From the NCBI GenBank assembly GCA_025667525.1, contig CM046875.1, positions 207,262,271 to 207,326,270 on the forward strand: a stretch of 64,000 nucleotides of DNA. The letters are read 5' to 3'. The notes beneath the pieces are model-generated. The model was not told the DNA's origin. It did not search any database and worked only from the letters and a program-made list of their open reading frames with translations. The translations under genes and the position numbers were made by a program. Positions 1-12,948 of this stretch are shown piece after piece. The stretch's first letter is position 1. Each line of letters begins with the position of its first letter. The DNA is from Glebionis coronaria (lineage: Eukaryota > Streptophyta > Magnoliopsida > Asterales > Asteraceae).

Positions 1-1187
1 TCAAAATACCCAAATATATGCTTGTGTTTGTTGCTTGTGTATTTTAGGTACGGATATTGAGAAAATGACAAAAGATCACAAGAATCACGCAAAAACGAAC
101 ACGGGAAACGAAGCCGCACGATGAACCAAGCCCTAATGAAGAATTTTCCAAAGAAAACCCTAGAAGATTTGAAGAATATTGAAGATTGGTCCTCCAAGTT
201 TGAAGAATTGACACTTTATACCCTTGTATCTTCATAATTACAAGTTTGGTCCCTAAAGTTTGTCAAAATTACAAAAAGGACCCTTAACTTTGAAGAATTG
301 GCAAATTTAGTCCCTCAACAAATCTAAATTGTCAATAATGGTCCTCCAAGAAGTCAACCAACAAGTCAAAGCCTTGAAGTTTGAAAACATGTCAAAATCA
401 GTCCTTGGAATATGAAGAAATTGCATGTTTAGTCCTTGTTTCAAGATTATAAAAAGATTGTGCCAAAAATGACAAATCAGCAAAGTTATTTACAAAGGGA
501 GTCTTGTTTTAAGCTGATTAAATCAAAGAGACAAGAAAGAAGGAGTTCAGGGGGTGTTTCTGCCAGACAATCAAACTCCACCACCCAACCAAAATTTGAC
601 ACGTCACCCCCACCAGTCCATTTCATCAAAACTAACCAGTCCATAACTATTTAACCTATCACAAAAGGTTTTGAACCCACTCACTTTAATTAAACACATT
701 TAATTATTAAAAGTGGGGGAAACACGGATTTGAAACTAATTCCCCTTAAACACAATCAAAACTACACCTGCTACTCCATAAACCCTAGAATCAACCCAGT
801 CCTAATCACCCTCTTCCCTCACTCAAAACCTAATTAACCTTGGGTAAAATGATGATTACCTAGTCCCCAACACTTCCCCACACCCAGAAAACGACTACAC
901 CTTTCCCTGTCCCCTCACAAGGTTCCCCTGACCCCACTCTTGTGCAAGAAAACAAAGGAAACAGTCATCCAACGGCTCCAACACATTTCCTTGCTCCCAA
1001 AGGACCAAATATACGTCCATGATCACTTGTACCTGCTGGCATACACAAAACTCCAAGAAATTCACATGGGACGAATTCAAAATTGAGCATCTTATTGGCA
1101 TATTCAAGGAATCATCCAAGGGCAAAAGAGGAAGTTCAGCATTAGGGTTTAGCTTTTGTTTTCAGCTTTCTAGAAGGATTGTAAGCC

Positions 1188-1195
1188 TATTTAAA
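1188..1195 (+). promoter_or_regulatory. Candidate TATA box of element A LTR
   Basis: TATTTAAA in a GC-richer stretch, repeated at 19899-19906 in the 3' LTR. It is the best TATA-like sequence in this part of the LTR. No transcription start can be shown from sequence. Confidence 0.35.
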
Positions 1196-1425
1196 GGCAT
1201 GTAGGGCTTAGCAGTTTAGTGTTCTTTTTCTCTCCGTTTTGTCACAAACCTGTAAATCCACTTTTCTTATGAAATGAAAATGGTGTTGTATTGTTGATGA
1301 GAAGCAAAAGGACCACATTTACATTTATGCAATTTAAATTTCCAAGTTTAATTTTCAAGTTTAAAGTTCTGTTGATTACTAAATTTGTTAAGTTTTTAAA
1401 ATTGTCCAAAAGCTTTAAGCTAAGA

Positions 1426-1430
1426 CCATA
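1426..1430. repeat. Target-site duplication CCATA, left of Tekay
   Basis: CCATA occurs here and at 11814-11818. The uninterrupted site is seen once in the 3' LTR of element A (about 20147), which proves a 5 bp duplication. Confidence 0.93.
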
Positions 1431-3998
1431 TTTAACACCCCCAAATTTACACGCAGCGGAATACATCTTTGGGTGCTAAACAATGATACAAAACACATAA
1501 TTTATAAAGAACGACTCGAAAAGAGACGTTTTGAATTCATCGTTCCCAAAACATTTGTCAGAGTAGCGTAGTCCCAAGACATCGTAACCAAAGTACAACC
1601 AAAACAAAAGATTTAAATTGTTTTGAACAAAAGGAACGACAAATATTCAAAGAGTTTATATACAAAGTAGTGCACAACATTCATTCCCGTGGCTTCCAAG
1701 CTTCAGCCTTCTTGATTACCTGAAATACATGTGAGAAAATCATCAGCAAAAATGCCGAGTGAATCTATAGGTTTATATAATCATTTTTGAACACAAGCTA
1801 AGATTTTAAGTTTGTGGCATGCTTATAAGCATCAGATAATAATTTGCATCAACAATAATAATTGTATTTAGCATAAATTGCAATAAGCTCATGGAACCGA
1901 GCCCTTAGACACTCCCTTAAGACGTCTGATAAGACAGGAGATTTATTAATTGTCATTTACCTCCAGATTATTGGTACATTGCCCTATACCTGACTTCTCA
2001 ATACAATATGTTCAAACAGTGTGGAGGTCGGGCCTAAGCTTCTATGACAAGTCCACAAAAACTGAACCGGGGCGGCTTCCCCCATAGATCTATTAACTGT
2101 ACTAGCGGTTAACCCATCATAGGTTAATTAACGGTCCATAATTGAGGTTTTAATAAAGGCAATCACTTAATGCAATTCAAAGGCAACCACGGGTCCATTC
2201 ATAAAGGGACAAGCATACCATAAAAATCTTGTGTTCTAAGTTTACAAAACATGTATTCCCCCTCGCGGGTTTTAAAATATTTGAATGAGCTCAAACGAGG
2301 CTATAGACTCACCTTAGTACTTATAGTAGTTGAAGACAATCGCCGACGATAGTAGATGCCCGATAATCACGATAACCGCAACCTAGCAAATAAGGTGCGT
2401 ACTTTAATAATAGACTCGAGAATAAACGATACTTAATAAAATCAAACTCGAACTCATAAAACCACAATACACTCGCAAGTAAACGATATAAATAACTTTA
2501 TTATACTTCACTACTCATTTACTTTACCATTTTATACTTTTAACAAAATCCGCCGGTACATACTACATGTACTAGCTTATTTACCCTTTTTAAACTTGTC
2601 GACCGTTTATGAAACGACTCAAAAAGCTAACTTACCATATATAGAAAGTCCTCCTACAAGTTTATCAAATGAAATTACTTTTAAAGTCCTTTACTCGACT
2701 CATTTTCAAACCACAAAATCCGGACAGATTTGCGTTAATTTTTCATACGACCGCTTTAACTTATTTAAACGACTCCGTTAACAAAAACGACACTCGGGTT
2801 TTAAAGTAAACTCAACCTAATATATAAATACCTCATTATCAGTAGGTTACTCATTTTAAAACTTCTATTTAGAGTCCCCGGGATTCGATCCAAATATCGG
2901 CAACAACTATATGTAGTGTCGATACTCGTCTCCCGGTACACGATCATTCAAAACATCATAACTTCGCGCTCGTTTTGAGTTAGAAGCTCTACCTTATATC
3001 AAATCGAAGCTAAGGAAATTATCTACAACCCTAGACTATAAGTTTAGTCATTTTCAAAACATAAAAATTCGGATTTCTCAGTTTACTTACTGTTGTAAAA
3101 TGGGTACCAAAAACTTGTACAAAATCAACTTTTTGACCACAACCAACCATAGAAATGGTCATTCCTATACTCTAATATCATCATACATCCACCATAACAT
3201 CAAAATCATAACAAAAATAAAAATCTTTGGATCAAAATATAATTTTTAACAAGATTTCTAGCAAGAATCCCCATGGATCATGCTAAAAACACCATGCATA
3301 ACCATGGCTTCCACCTACCAACATCATAAAAATAAAAAGTGCTTGCATGTGTAAAATTTTTATACCTTTGTGATCCTTGATCAAAAATAAGGATGGGTCT
3401 ATGCTTGGTTTAGCTTGAATCAACCTCAAACTCAAGATAAATTGAAAAATGAATGGATTTGGTGGGTGTGTGTGGGTTTCGGCAAAGAGAAGAAAGAAAG
3501 AGAGAGAGAATAATTTTTGGAAGTAAAAAAAAAATGAGTGTGTGTTATGTTTATTTTATTAAGTTTTTAGTTAGTGGGGTGAGGGCTTTTGTGCAATTTG
3601 GCAAAAGTTTGGTTAAACTTTGTAAATAGCTAGTTTAAAAAGGTGGGAAATTGTAACTAGTCAATTTTGAAAATATTTACGGGACTCGGGTTTCGTAAAA
3701 ATACTAAAAAGTTTAAACGCACACGAAAAATAAAAATATAATGACTCGATACGTAATTAAGACGATATCGTCAAAAATATTAAATATCGAAACGATCGAT
3801 AATGAAATATAAAATTATGGGCATCCGTCGGTATCGCGATCACTAGTAGTCCTCGTTGCTCGTCAAAATATTAAAATGAAATATTTAATATCGATTTCAA
3901 CTTAAACCGTTAAACGTAATAATATTTAACGTCATAAATACTTCAAAAATATTTGAAAAGTAAGAATTAAATAATGACCTTATTTTGCGGGTTTTACA
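1431..3998 (-). repeat. Tekay 3' LTR
   Basis: Near-identical to 9245-11813. In element orientation it starts TGTAAAACCC and ends GGTGTTAAA, so the 3' terminal dinucleotide is AA, not the usual CA. A TATATAAA box lies at 1655-1662 in the 3' part (element orientation). Confidence 0.95.
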
Positions 3999-4011
3999 TC
4001 CTCACCACCTT
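3999..4011 (-). other. Tekay polypurine tract
   Basis: Read on the minus strand, a purine-rich AAGGTGGTGAGGA directly abuts the 3' LTR, where plus-strand DNA synthesis is primed. Only about 20 bp separate it from the Gag-Pol stop codon. Confidence 0.8.
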
Positions 4012-4032
4012 AGGAGAGCACCGTCCCGGGGC

Positions 4033-7000
4033 TTACTTCTCCTTAGGTCCGTCTACGAATAAATGTGGATACTTGCTCTTGAAGTAGTCCTCACGCTCCC
4101 AAGTGTATTCGGGTCCACGTCGGGAATTCCATCGCACTTTCACTATCGGGATCCGACTTTGCTTAAGCCGTTTCACCTCTCGATCCATAATCTCTACCGG
4201 TTCTTCAATAAAATGCAGCTTGTCGTCCAGTTGAATCTCCTCAAGTGGAATTATCAAATTCTCGTCCGCCAAACACCTCTTAAGGTTAGAAACGTGAAAA
4301 GTATTGTGAATAGCACTTAACTTCTCTGGCAATTCCAACTTATATGCCACAGGACCAACTCGATCAATAATCTTGAATGGACCAATATAACGTGGACTAA
4401 GCTTTCCTCGCTTGCCAAATCGAATTACTCCTTTCCAAGGTGATACTTTCAACATAACCATATCGCCAATATCAAACTCCAATGGTTTTCTCCTCTTATC
4501 CGCATAACTCTTCTGCCTACTACGAGCTGTCAATAAACGATTCTTGATTTGCACGATCTTCTCAGTCGTTTCTCTAATCAATTCAGGACCCGTCAACTGA
4601 CTTTCTCCAACTTCACACCAACCAACTGGTGATCTACACTTTCGCCCGTAAAGTGCTTCAAAAGGCGCAGCCTTAATACTTGCATGATAACTGTTGTTGT
4701 ATGAGAACTCCACCAAAGGTAAGTGTCGATCCCAACTACCTCCAAAATCCATTACACACGCTCGTAACATATCCTCCAAGGTCTGAATAGTCCTCTCACT
4801 TTGTCCGTCCGTTTCCGGATGATACGCAGTGCTCATATCCAACTGAGTCCCCAAAGCTCGCTGAAGCGATCTCCAAAACTCAGATGTGAACCGACTATCT
4901 CGATCAGAAATAATTGACAAAGGAACTCCATGTCTACAAACAACTTCCTTCAAATACAACCGAGTAAGTTTGTCTAAGTCATCAGTTTTCTTCATCGGCA
5001 AGAAATGAGCCGACTTAGTCAACCGATCAACAATCACCCAAATCGTATCATAACCACTAGAAGTTCTCGGAAGTCCCGAAACAAAATCCATAGTGATCCT
5101 CTCCCATTTCCATTCTGGAATTTTAGGTTGTTGCAGTAAACCCGAAGGTCTCTTGTGCTCAAACTTCACCTTCGCACACGTCAAGCATTTACTAACATAA
5201 GTAGCAATGTTAGCCTTCATATTCGGCCACCAGTAACATTTCTTTAAGTCTTGGTACATTTTATCCGATCCTGGGTGAATCGAATATTTAGACTTATGAG
5301 ATTCGTGCATAATTAGATCTCTCAGTCCTCCATACACCGGTAACCACACACGATTCTCGAAATACCGAATTCCGTCATCACGAATTTCGAATATAGGTGT
5401 CATCCTTCTACCCAAGTCTTCATTTCTCACATTCTCTTCCTCCATCGCCTTAGTTTGAGCTTTAAGTATTCGATTAGATAAATCAGAATAAGTTTTCATA
5501 GCTAAAGCTCTAACCCTTTTGGTTATTTCTCTGTCCTTCCTACTAAGTGCATCGGCAACTACATTCGCCTTGCCGGGATGATAGCAAATTTGAATGTCGT
5601 AATCACTCAACAATTCTACCCATCTTCTCTGCCTCATATTGAGCTCCTTCTGATCCAAAATATGTTGCAGGCTTTTATGATCGGTATATACCACACTCTT
5701 TGTACCGTAGAGATAGTGTCTCCAAAGTCTAAGAGCAAAGACAACAGCTCCTAATTCCAAATCATGTGTAGTATAATTCTCCTCATGCTTCCTCAATTGA
5801 CGAGATGCATACGCAATCACTTTCTCCCTTTGCATCAACACAGCACCAAAACCCTTACGCGATGCGTCACAATATACCACAAAGTCTTCAGCTCCATCGG
5901 GCAAAGCCAAAATTGGTGCAGAACACAGCTTCCGCTTCAAAGTTTGGAATGCTTCTTCTTCTTCTGAATCCCATTCATATTTCTTGTTTTTCTCGGTAAG
6001 TCTAGTAAGAGGTTTAGAAATTAAAGAGAATCCTTCTATGAACCGCCGGTAGTATCCAGCTAATCCCAGGAATTGTCTAACTTCAGTCGGGGTCGTAGGC
6101 GTAGCCCAATCTCTAATAGCTTCAATTTTGGAAGGATCAACATGAACACCGCTACTATCGATCACGTGCCCAAGGAATTGCACTGAATCCAACCAAAAAT
6201 CACACTTAGAAAATTTTGCATACAACTTCTCCTTCTTCAGCAACTCCAAAATAATCTTCAGATGACCTTCATGCTCCTCCCGACTCTTGGAATAAATCAG
6301 GATATCATCGATAAATACAATCACAAACTTGTCGAGGTATGGTTTACACACACGATTCATTAAATCCATGAACACCGCAGGTGCATTAGTTAACCCAAAC
6401 GGCATCACTTGAAATTCAAAGTGTCCATAACGCGTCCGAAAAGCTGTAATAGGTATATCCTCCTCTTTAACACGAAGTTGATGATAACCCGACCTCAAGT
6501 CGATCTTCGAGTACACACACGAACCTTGAAGTTGATCGAACAAATCATCGATCCTAGGAAGTGGATAACGATTTTTAATAGTTAACTTGTTCAACTCTCG
6601 GTAGTCTATGCACATTCGGAACGATCCGTCCTTCTTTTTCACGAACAACACCGGAGCTCCCCAAGGTGACGAACTTGGTCTAATGAACCCCTTCTCCATT
6701 AACTCCTTTAACTGATCTGCCAACTCCTTCAACTCAGACGGTGCCAAACGATAGGGTGCACGCGCCACCGGTGCAGCTCCCGGCACTAGATCAATCTTGA
6801 ATTCGACTTCTCGCTGAGGCGGAAGCCCTGGCAAGTCATCGGGAAATACTTCAGGAAAATCACGAATAACCGGAACATCTTCCACACGCCTAACCGGTAG
6901 TTCCTTCTCCACTACTTGAGCCAAGAACAGGTGACAACCTCTTTCTACATATTTCCTCGCCTTGATACAAGATATCACCGTCAGACGAGATCTACCGACA

Positions 7001-8547
7001 TCACCTTTAACTACTAACACCTTACCCTTAACCGGTATGTGAACAACTTTCTCCCCACATACAATTACCGCATCATGAGCAACCAACCAATCCATACCAA
7101 CAATCACATCAAACGAACCCAAATCTATCGGCATTAAATCAATTTCAAACAAATGATTTGCTAATTTCAAAGGACATTTCTTAAATATAGTGGTAGTACT
7201 AACTAATTGTCCATCAGCTAACTCGACCTCATAACTAGTATTTAGGCTTGTTGGCTCAATATCTATTAAACGACTAAAGGAAGTGCTTATAAAGCTCCTA
7301 TCAGATCCTGAGTCAAACAACACACTAGCATAACGATGGTTGAGTAAGAACGTACCCGTCACCACATTTGGACCTTGTGCCTGATCCGCATCCTTAACAA
7401 CATAAACTGCCCCAGCAGTTTCACCTGCTTTCCTGTTCTTCCACTTTGGACATTGAGGACGAAAATGATCACGCTCTCCACATTCGAAGCAAGTCTTGAT
7501 CGGAATAGCATTCGCTCCAGTAGCAGGAACCCTTGTCTTACATTTATCCACAACATGACCAACCTTTCCACACTTAGTGCACCTTGGTGGACAATTACCA
7601 AAGTGACAAACACCACAACTCTTACATTTCTGAGCTGGTCCCCCTTGGTCAGTATTATCATTCTTGTTAGTCGCAGCTCTAGCCCCATCATTTCTCTTCT
7701 GATTGTACTGCTTATGGCGGTTACCACCTTGATTACCATTCTGAGAATTCTCCCATTTCCTTTTACTACCTTCAGCAGCTCTCTCAGCCCTATCTTGAAC
7801 CTTCTGCCCCATGAGTGTATGAGCCATTCTTACAGTCTCAACAAAGTTCTTGGGTCGAGATGAAGTTGTCTCACCTTTAATGTACCCAGGCAGCCCTTTG
7901 ATGTATTGGTCCATCTTTTTCTTCTCAGTAGCAAAAGCATCTGGACACAACAAAACCAGTTCATTGAATCGACTAGTATATGCAGCAATGTTATTATCTT
8001 TCAGTTTCAGATGCCTCAACTCATCCTCCAAAGCAGATAACTCTTCTTCTGGACAGAACTCCTCTTTCAACAACCTTTTAATTTCATCCCAAGGTTTCTT
8101 GTTTGCAGCTTCTAAACCAACTGTAGCAACTTGAGTCTTCCACCAGCTTAAAGCTCGATCCTTAAAAGTAGCAACTGCGAACTTAACCTTGTTCCTTTCT
8201 GAGCAATCACTAATCTCAAATGTTGTTTCCGTTTTCTCAATCCACCTGAATAATTCCAGTGCTCCACCAGTTCCTTGAAATACAGTAGGTCCACACTTCA
8301 TGTACCCAGCAAAAGTACATTCTTTAACCACAGCAGCAGCCTCATCTGCAGGATTCTCAGCTGCACCTGCTCCTCCAGCAGCTGCATCAGGTCCCGCAGG
8401 TTCACCTTCACCTTCAGCACCCGCACCTCCAGAGCCACCTGCTCCTTCAGTGTTAACACGCGCAGCTCTATCCGCAGCCAATGCTTTCGCAACCTCTTCA
8501 GCAACTAGCCTTGCAATGGCATCATTTGTCATTCTCCTTGGTGGCAT
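4033..8547 (-). CDS. Gag-Pol polyprotein of Tekay chromovirus (Gag, PR, RT, RNase H, INT, chromodomain)
   Basis: A 1504-residue polyprotein with no stop or frameshift. The N-terminus is Gly/Ala-rich, then a Gag capsid domain (about 75-250), two zinc knuckles of form CX2CX4HX4C (near 322 and 350), and an aspartic protease with FDSGSDRSF near 411. RT carries VFIDDIL (the YxDD box) near 746. RNase H has YCDAS near 893, TDH, and DALSRK at its end. Integrase has an HHCC zinc region near 1080-1110 and the catalytic triad at MDFVSG (about 1152), ISDRDS (about 1214) and QSERT (about 1250), followed by a GPY/F-like module. A chromodomain (about 1450-1500, EYTWERED) closes the protein. The start at 8547 gives MPPRRMTND, typical of the lineage. 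It supplies particle, reverse transcription and integration functions. Family knowledge suggests the chromodomain guides insertion to heterochromatin, which fits its position inside another element. All catalytic residues I can check are present. Confidence 0.96.
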   Translation of the reverse strand: MPPRRMTNDAIARLVAEEVAKALAADRAARVNTEGAGGSGGAGAEGEGEPAGPDAAAGGAGAAENPADEAAAVVKECTFAGYMKCGPTVFQGTGGALELFRWIEKTETTFEISDCSERNKVKFAVATFKDRALSWWKTQVATVGLEAANKKPWDEIKRLLKEEFCPEEELSALEDELRHLKLKDNNIAAYTSRFNELVLLCPDAFATEKKKMDQYIKGLPGYIKGETTSSRPKNFVETVRMAHTLMGQKVQDRAERAAEGSKRKWENSQNGNQGGNRHKQYNQKRNDGARAATNKNDNTDQGGPAQKCKSCGVCHFGNCPPRCTKCGKVGHVVDKCKTRVPATGANAIPIKTCFECGERDHFRPQCPKWKNRKAGETAGAVYVVKDADQAQGPNVVTGTFLLNHRYASVLFDSGSDRSFISTSFSRLIDIEPTSLNTSYEVELADGQLVSTTTIFKKCPLKLANHLFEIDLMPIDLGSFDVIVGMDWLVAHDAVIVCGEKVVHIPVKGKVLVVKGDVGRSRLTVISCIKARKYVERGCHLFLAQVVEKELPVRRVEDVPVIRDFPEVFPDDLPGLPPQREVEFKIDLVPGAAPVARAPYRLAPSELKELADQLKELMEKGFIRPSSSPWGAPVLFVKKKDGSFRMCIDYRELNKLTIKNRYPLPRIDDLFDQLQGSCVYSKIDLRSGYHQLRVKEEDIPITAFRTRYGHFEFQVMPFGLTNAPAVFMDLMNRVCKPYLDKFVIVFIDDILIYSKSREEHEGHLKIILELLKKEKLYAKFSKCDFWLDSVQFLGHVIDSSGVHVDPSKIEAIRDWATPTTPTEVRQFLGLAGYYRRFIEGFSLISKPLTRLTEKNKKYEWDSEEEEAFQTLKRKLCSAPILALPDGAEDFVVYCDASRKGFGAVLMQREKVIAYASRQLRKHEENYTTHDLELGAVVFALRLWRHYLYGTKSVVYTDHKSLQHILDQKELNMRQRRWVELLSDYDIQICYHPGKANVVADALSRKDREITKRVRALAMKTYSDLSNRILKAQTKAMEEENVRNEDLGRRMTPIFEIRDDGIRYFENRVWLPVYGGLRDLIMHESHKSKYSIHPGSDKMYQDLKKCYWWPNMKANIATYVSKCLTCAKVKFEHKRPSGLLQQPKIPEWKWERITMDFVSGLPRTSSGYDTIWVIVDRLTKSAHFLPMKKTDDLDKLTRLYLKEVVCRHGVPLSIISDRDSRFTSEFWRSLQRALGTQLDMSTAYHPETDGQSERTIQTLEDMLRACVMDFGGSWDRHLPLVEFSYNNSYHASIKAAPFEALYGRKCRSPVGWCEVGESQLTGPELIRETTEKIVQIKNRLLTARSRQKSYADKRRKPLEFDIGDMVMLKVSPWKGVIRFGKRGKLSPRYIGPFKIIDRVGPVAYKLELPEKLSAIHNTFHVSNLKRCLADENLIIPLEEIQLDDKLHFIEEPVEIMDREVKRLKQSRIPIVKVRWNSRRGPEYTWEREDYFKSKYPHLFVDGPKEK

Positions 8548-9227
8548 GATTCTGTCACATCACAAAGAGAAACGATAAAATGAATGAGTTAATTGTATTC
8601 ATGGTATAGTCATATCATGTACAAAATCAATCATCAAATGCATACACATTATCAATACAAGGATTCACAATCATTATAAGGATCAAAGGAAACTATTATC
8701 ATCGATCAACAAGGAATGATCTTAAAGACAAATAGAGTACAACGACACTAAATAATAAACACTAGTCACGTGGGGACCCACATGTCTTAGTTGACTGTGA
8801 CTCGCTTGCAGCAGTGAAACCTGCTTCCTCCTCATCGAAGACGTAATTTGACGGTGGTAAATTTCACAAAATAGGTATAAGGTCATAATAAATGAAATAT
8901 AATAATTTCCAAAAATTTAAATAAATGAAGAGAAACCTTCAAAATAATTACAGGAAAATTTCCAGAAATATATTTAAGTAAATCATTAATAAATGATAAC
9001 TCTTATCGAAAAGTTTAACGATATCAATACATATTGATAAAGGTTTATAGTATTTATTTATAAATACTTAGCAATAGGGCATACATAATAATGTATACTA
9101 AAGTTGTAATCCCAGAAGTAGCTTGAACCTGAAGTCACGCGAAATCATGTGCACCGACTCTTTGAAAAATAAAAACCGACAGTTATAGTTTAGGTTTTTA
9201 GAAAAAGACCTAGTTCTCTATAACTCA
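8548..9227 (-). other. Tekay 5' leader, non-coding
   Basis: AT-rich leader between PBS and Gag start. No ORF of note; it should carry packaging signals, but none is recognisable to me. Confidence 0.75.
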
Positions 9228-9241
9228 TGGCTCTGGTACCA
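9228..9241 (-). other. Tekay primer-binding site (initiator tRNA-Met type)
   Basis: On the minus strand TGGTACCAGAGCCA begins 3 nt after the 5' LTR. It matches the complement of plant initiator tRNA-Met 3' end (TGGTATCAGAGCCA) at 13 of 14 bases. Confidence 0.85.
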
Positions 9242-9244
9242 ATC

Positions 9245-11813
9245 TTTAACACCCCCAAATTTACACGCAGCGGAATACATCTTTGGGTGCTAAACAATGA
9301 CACAAAACACATAATTTATAAAGAACGACTCGAAAAGAGACGTTTTGAATTCATCGTTCCCAAAACATTTGTCAGAGTAGCGTAGTCCCAAGACATCGTA
9401 ACCAAAGTACAACCAAAACAAAAGATTTAAATTGTTTTGAACAAAAGGAACGACAAATATTCAAAGAGTTTATATACAAAGTAGTGCACAACATTCATTC
9501 CCGTGGCTTCCAAGCTTCAGCCTTCTTGATTACCTGAAATACATGTGAGAAAATCATCAGCAAAAATGCCGAGTGAATCTATAGGTTTATATAATCATTT
9601 TTGAACACAAGCTAAGATTTTAAGTTTGTGGCATGCTTATAAGCATCAGATAATAATTTGCATCAACAATAATAATTGTATTTAGCATAAATTGCAATAA
9701 GCTCATGGAACCGAGCCCTTAGACACTCCCTTAAGACGTCTGATAAGACAGGAGATTTATTAATTGTCATTTACCTCCAGATTATTGGTACATTGCCGTA
9801 TACCTGACTTCTCAATACAATATGTTCAAACAGTGTGGAGGTCGGGCCTAAGCTTCTATGACAAGTCCACAAAAACTGAACCGGGGCGGCTTCCCCCATA
9901 GATCTATTAACTGTACTAGCGGTTAACCCATCATAGGTTAATTAACGGTCCATAATTGAGGTTTTAATAAAGGCAATCACTTAATGCAATTCAAAGGCAA
10001 CCACGGGTCCATTCATAAAGGGACAAGCATACCATAAAAATCTTGTGTTCTAAGTTTACAAAACATGTATTCCCCCTCGCGGGTTTTAAAATATTTGAAT
10101 GAGCTCAAACGAGGCTATAGACTCACCTTAGTACTTATAGTAGTTGAAGACAATCGCCGACGATAGTAGATGCCCGATAATCACGATAACCGCAACCTAG
10201 CAAATAAGGTGCGTACTTCAATAATAGACTCGAGAATAAACGATACTTAATAAAATCAAACTCGAACTCATAAAACCACAATACACTCGCAAGTAAACGA
10301 TATAAATAACTTTATTATACTTCACTACTCATTTACTTTACCATTTTATACTTTTAACAAAATCCGCCGGTACATACTACATGTACTAGCTTATTTACCC
10401 TTTTTAAACTTGTCGACCGTTTATGAAACGACTCAAAAAGCTAACTTACCATATATAGAAAGTCCTCCTACAAGTTTATCAAATGAAATTACTTTTAAAG
10501 TCCTTTACTCGACTCATTTTCAAACCATAAAAATCCGGATAGATTTGCGTTAATTTTTCATACGACCGCTTTAACTTATTTAAACGACTCCGTTAACAAA
10601 AACGACACTCGGGTTTTAAAGTAAACTCAACCTAATATATAAATACCTCATTATCAGTAGGTTACTCATTTTAAAACTTCTATTTAGAGTCCCCGGGATT
10701 CGATCCAAATATCGGCAACAACTATATGTAGTGTCGATACTCGTCTCCCGGTACACGATCATTCAAAACATCATAACTTCGCGCTCGTTTTGAGTTAGAA
10801 GCTCTACCTTATATCAAATCGAAGCTAAGGAAATTATCTACAACCCTAGACTATAAGTTTAGTCATTTTCAAAACATAAAAATTCGGATTTCTCAGTTTA
10901 CTTACTGTTGTAAAATGGGTACCAAAAACTTGTACAAAATCAACTTTTTGACCACAACCAACCATAGAAATGGTCATTCCTATACTCTAATATCATCATA
11001 CATCCACCATAACATCAAAATCATAACAAAAATAAAAATCTTTGGATCAAAATATAATTTTTAACAAGATTTCTAGCAAGAATCCCCATGGATCATGCTA
11101 AAAACACCATGCATAACCATGGCTTCCACCTACCAACATCATAAAAATAAAAAGTGCTTGCATGTGTAAAATTTTTATACCTTTGTGATCCTTGATCAAA
11201 AATAAGGATGGGTCTATGCTTGGTTTAGCTTGAATCAACCTCAAACTCAAGATAAATTGAAAAATGAATGGATTTGGTGGGTGTGTGTGGGTTTCGGCAA
11301 AGAGAAGAAAGAAAGAGAGAGAGAATAATTTTTGGAAGTAAAAAAAAAATGAGTGTGTGTTATGTTTATTTTATTAAGTTTTTAGTTAGTGGGGTGAGGG
11401 CTTTTGTGCAATTTGGCAAAAGTTTGGTTAAACTTTGTAAATAGCTAGTTTAAAAAGGTGGGAAATTGTAACTAGTCAATTTTGAAAATATTTACGGGAC
11501 TCGGGTTTCGTAAAAATACTAAAAAGTTTAAACGCACACGAAAAATAAAAATATAATGACTCGATACGTAATTAAGACGATATCGTCAAAAATATTAAAT
11601 ATCGAAACGATCGATAATGAAATATAAAATTATGGGCATCCGTCGGTATCGCGATCACTAGTAGTCCTCGTTGCTCGTCAAAATATTAAAATGAAATATT
11701 TAATATCGATTTCAACTTAAACCGTTAAACGTAATAATATTTAACGTCATAAATACTTCAAAAATATTTGAAAAGTAAGAATTAAATAATGACCTTATTT
11801 TGCGGGTTTTACA
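9245..11813 (-). repeat. Tekay 5' LTR
   Basis: 2569 bp copy of 1431-3998. The visible differences are a few transitions, one G/C difference and one added A. In element orientation it ends GGTGTTAAA before the PBS. Confidence 0.95.
9469..9476 (-). promoter_or_regulatory. Candidate TATA box of Tekay 5' LTR
   Basis: TATATAAA on the minus strand, about 230 bp from the 3' end of the LTR, a plausible distance for the R-U5 region. Repeated at 1655-1662. Confidence 0.45.
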
Positions 11814-11818
11814 CCATA
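11814..11818. repeat. Target-site duplication CCATA, right of Tekay
   Basis: Second copy of the 5 bp duplication; the next bases (AGCCTGATAATC) resume the LTR of element A. Confidence 0.93.
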
Positions 11819-12130
11819 AGCCTGATAATCTAATTGATTATCAAGCTTATGTGAAGAGTAAAGTTTTTGTTGATTTGGTTTGGAGAAAAAGTTTCTAAGT
11901 AAAAAAAATATATCAGTTTTCATTTTTATTCTCAAATAAGCCAAAGTCAGCTTAATTGATAAGCTTGTTTGTGGCTTATTGGTTGTGTGATACAGAAACC
12001 TTGTATTTTTCTTTTCTCTTAGCAGGATCCAAAAACCATTTCATTTTGAAGATATTAAAGGTGTGTGAGTCAACAGTGACCACCACTCATTTCTCTTCTT
12101 CCTGTTTATTGTTTGACCAAAGATCTGCAT

Positions 12131-12191
12131 AGACCCGGGTCTATAGGAGAAGGCTAAAACAGCCTTGGTTGAGCCTGGATGTAGGCTCAAC
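12131..12191 (+). other. Palindrome cluster 1 in element A LTR
   Basis: AGACCCGGGTCT (12131-12142) is a perfect 12 bp palindrome. GTTGAGCC/GGCTCAAC (12168-12175 and 12184-12191) is a perfect 8 bp inverted repeat with an 8 nt loop. Both are unchanged in the 3' LTR (from 20454). Confidence 0.7.
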
Positions 12192-12823
12192 AAGGTACTT
12201 CCTTGTTTTCACTTTTCATTTTCAGAAAGTCAATTTATTTGGTGCTCTATGTGAATCTGTATGCAAGTTGTTTTGATGGTGTGATTTGAGTTGATTTGGG
12301 TAGTATATGCATGATAGATTGATCTTGAATCAGGTTGCCTAGGTTCTGTTTAGATTTGCTTAGTTTTAAATCATTTTCAAAGTTTAAAGGGGTGTTTGGA
12401 TAAGTGTTTTAAACAGGTTTTGTAACAAGCTTTTAATTCAAATCTTGTTTGAATACACTTCATAGGATACTAGGTTGTATGTTAGCACTTAATTTTTCAG
12501 GTTTGTGAAGTTGTGAGCTCTTTTGCAAGTAAAAAGTTGAAAAGTAAGCATTAATCTGTCACTGCCATAATCTGCTTGATTTTGTTGAGATTTTGTGTTT
12601 GGATCTTGAAGGTTGATTAGATCTTAAGGTATCTGAGGATTGTGTGTCATTTTTATGCATGATTGTGAGCTGATTTCCAAGATATAAGGCTTTAAAATTC
12701 AGATTTGTGCATGAAACACCAGCAACTGTTCATCAGACCTGCTTAGTGACTTTTCAGAAACTTTTTGGCTTGATTGGTGCTTATTGTGTTAAGTGATTGT
12801 TTGTTATTTTGTATAATCTGACT

Positions 12824-12948
12824 CCTTATACTCCAAAGAGTATAAGGGTGCCTTATTGTCCCAAATAAGCTATCAAAATAAGCTTTCCTGAGCTTATTGA
12901 AAAACAGACCAATATTTAACACTATCAGTGGGAACTCCTTTCCCACTG
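12824..12948 (+). other. Two strong hairpins in element A LTR
   Basis: CCTTATACTC-CAAA-GAGTATAAGG (12824-12847) is a perfect 10 bp stem with a 4 nt loop. CAGTGGGAA-CTCCT-TTCCCACTG (12926-12948) is a perfect 9 bp stem. The first recurs at 21147-21170, and the second follows it in the 3' LTR too. They lie downstream of the candidate TATA box, so they could be transcribed. Confidence 0.7.

Larger units (their letters stand above)
1..1430 (+). repeat. Element A 5' LTR, first segment (interrupted by Tekay)
   Basis: Matches 18712-20149 of the 3' LTR with scattered single-base differences. It includes the U3 promoter region. The match stops at CCATA, where the Tekay element begins, and resumes at 11814. 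Confidence 0.93.
1431..11813 (-). mobile_element. Complete Tekay/Del-type chromovirus (Ty3/gypsy)
   Basis: Full-length 10,383 bp element. Its LTRs (2568 and 2569 bp) differ by about five substitutions and one 1-bp indel. In element order: 5' LTR, initiator-tRNA-Met-type PBS, 0.7 kb leader, one 1504-codon Gag-Pol gene ending in a chromodomain, PPT, 3' LTR. It is flanked by a perfect 5 bp duplication. Large LTRs, a single fused ORF and a C-terminal chromodomain fit the Tekay (Del) lineage of chromoviruses. All coding parts look intact, so this is the youngest and the only potentially autonomous copy in the window. Confidence 0.95.

Noticed and set aside
7375..7863. 162-codon plus-strand reading frame
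   Set aside because: It is the antisense shadow of the intact Tekay Gag region; low-complexity product, no motif.
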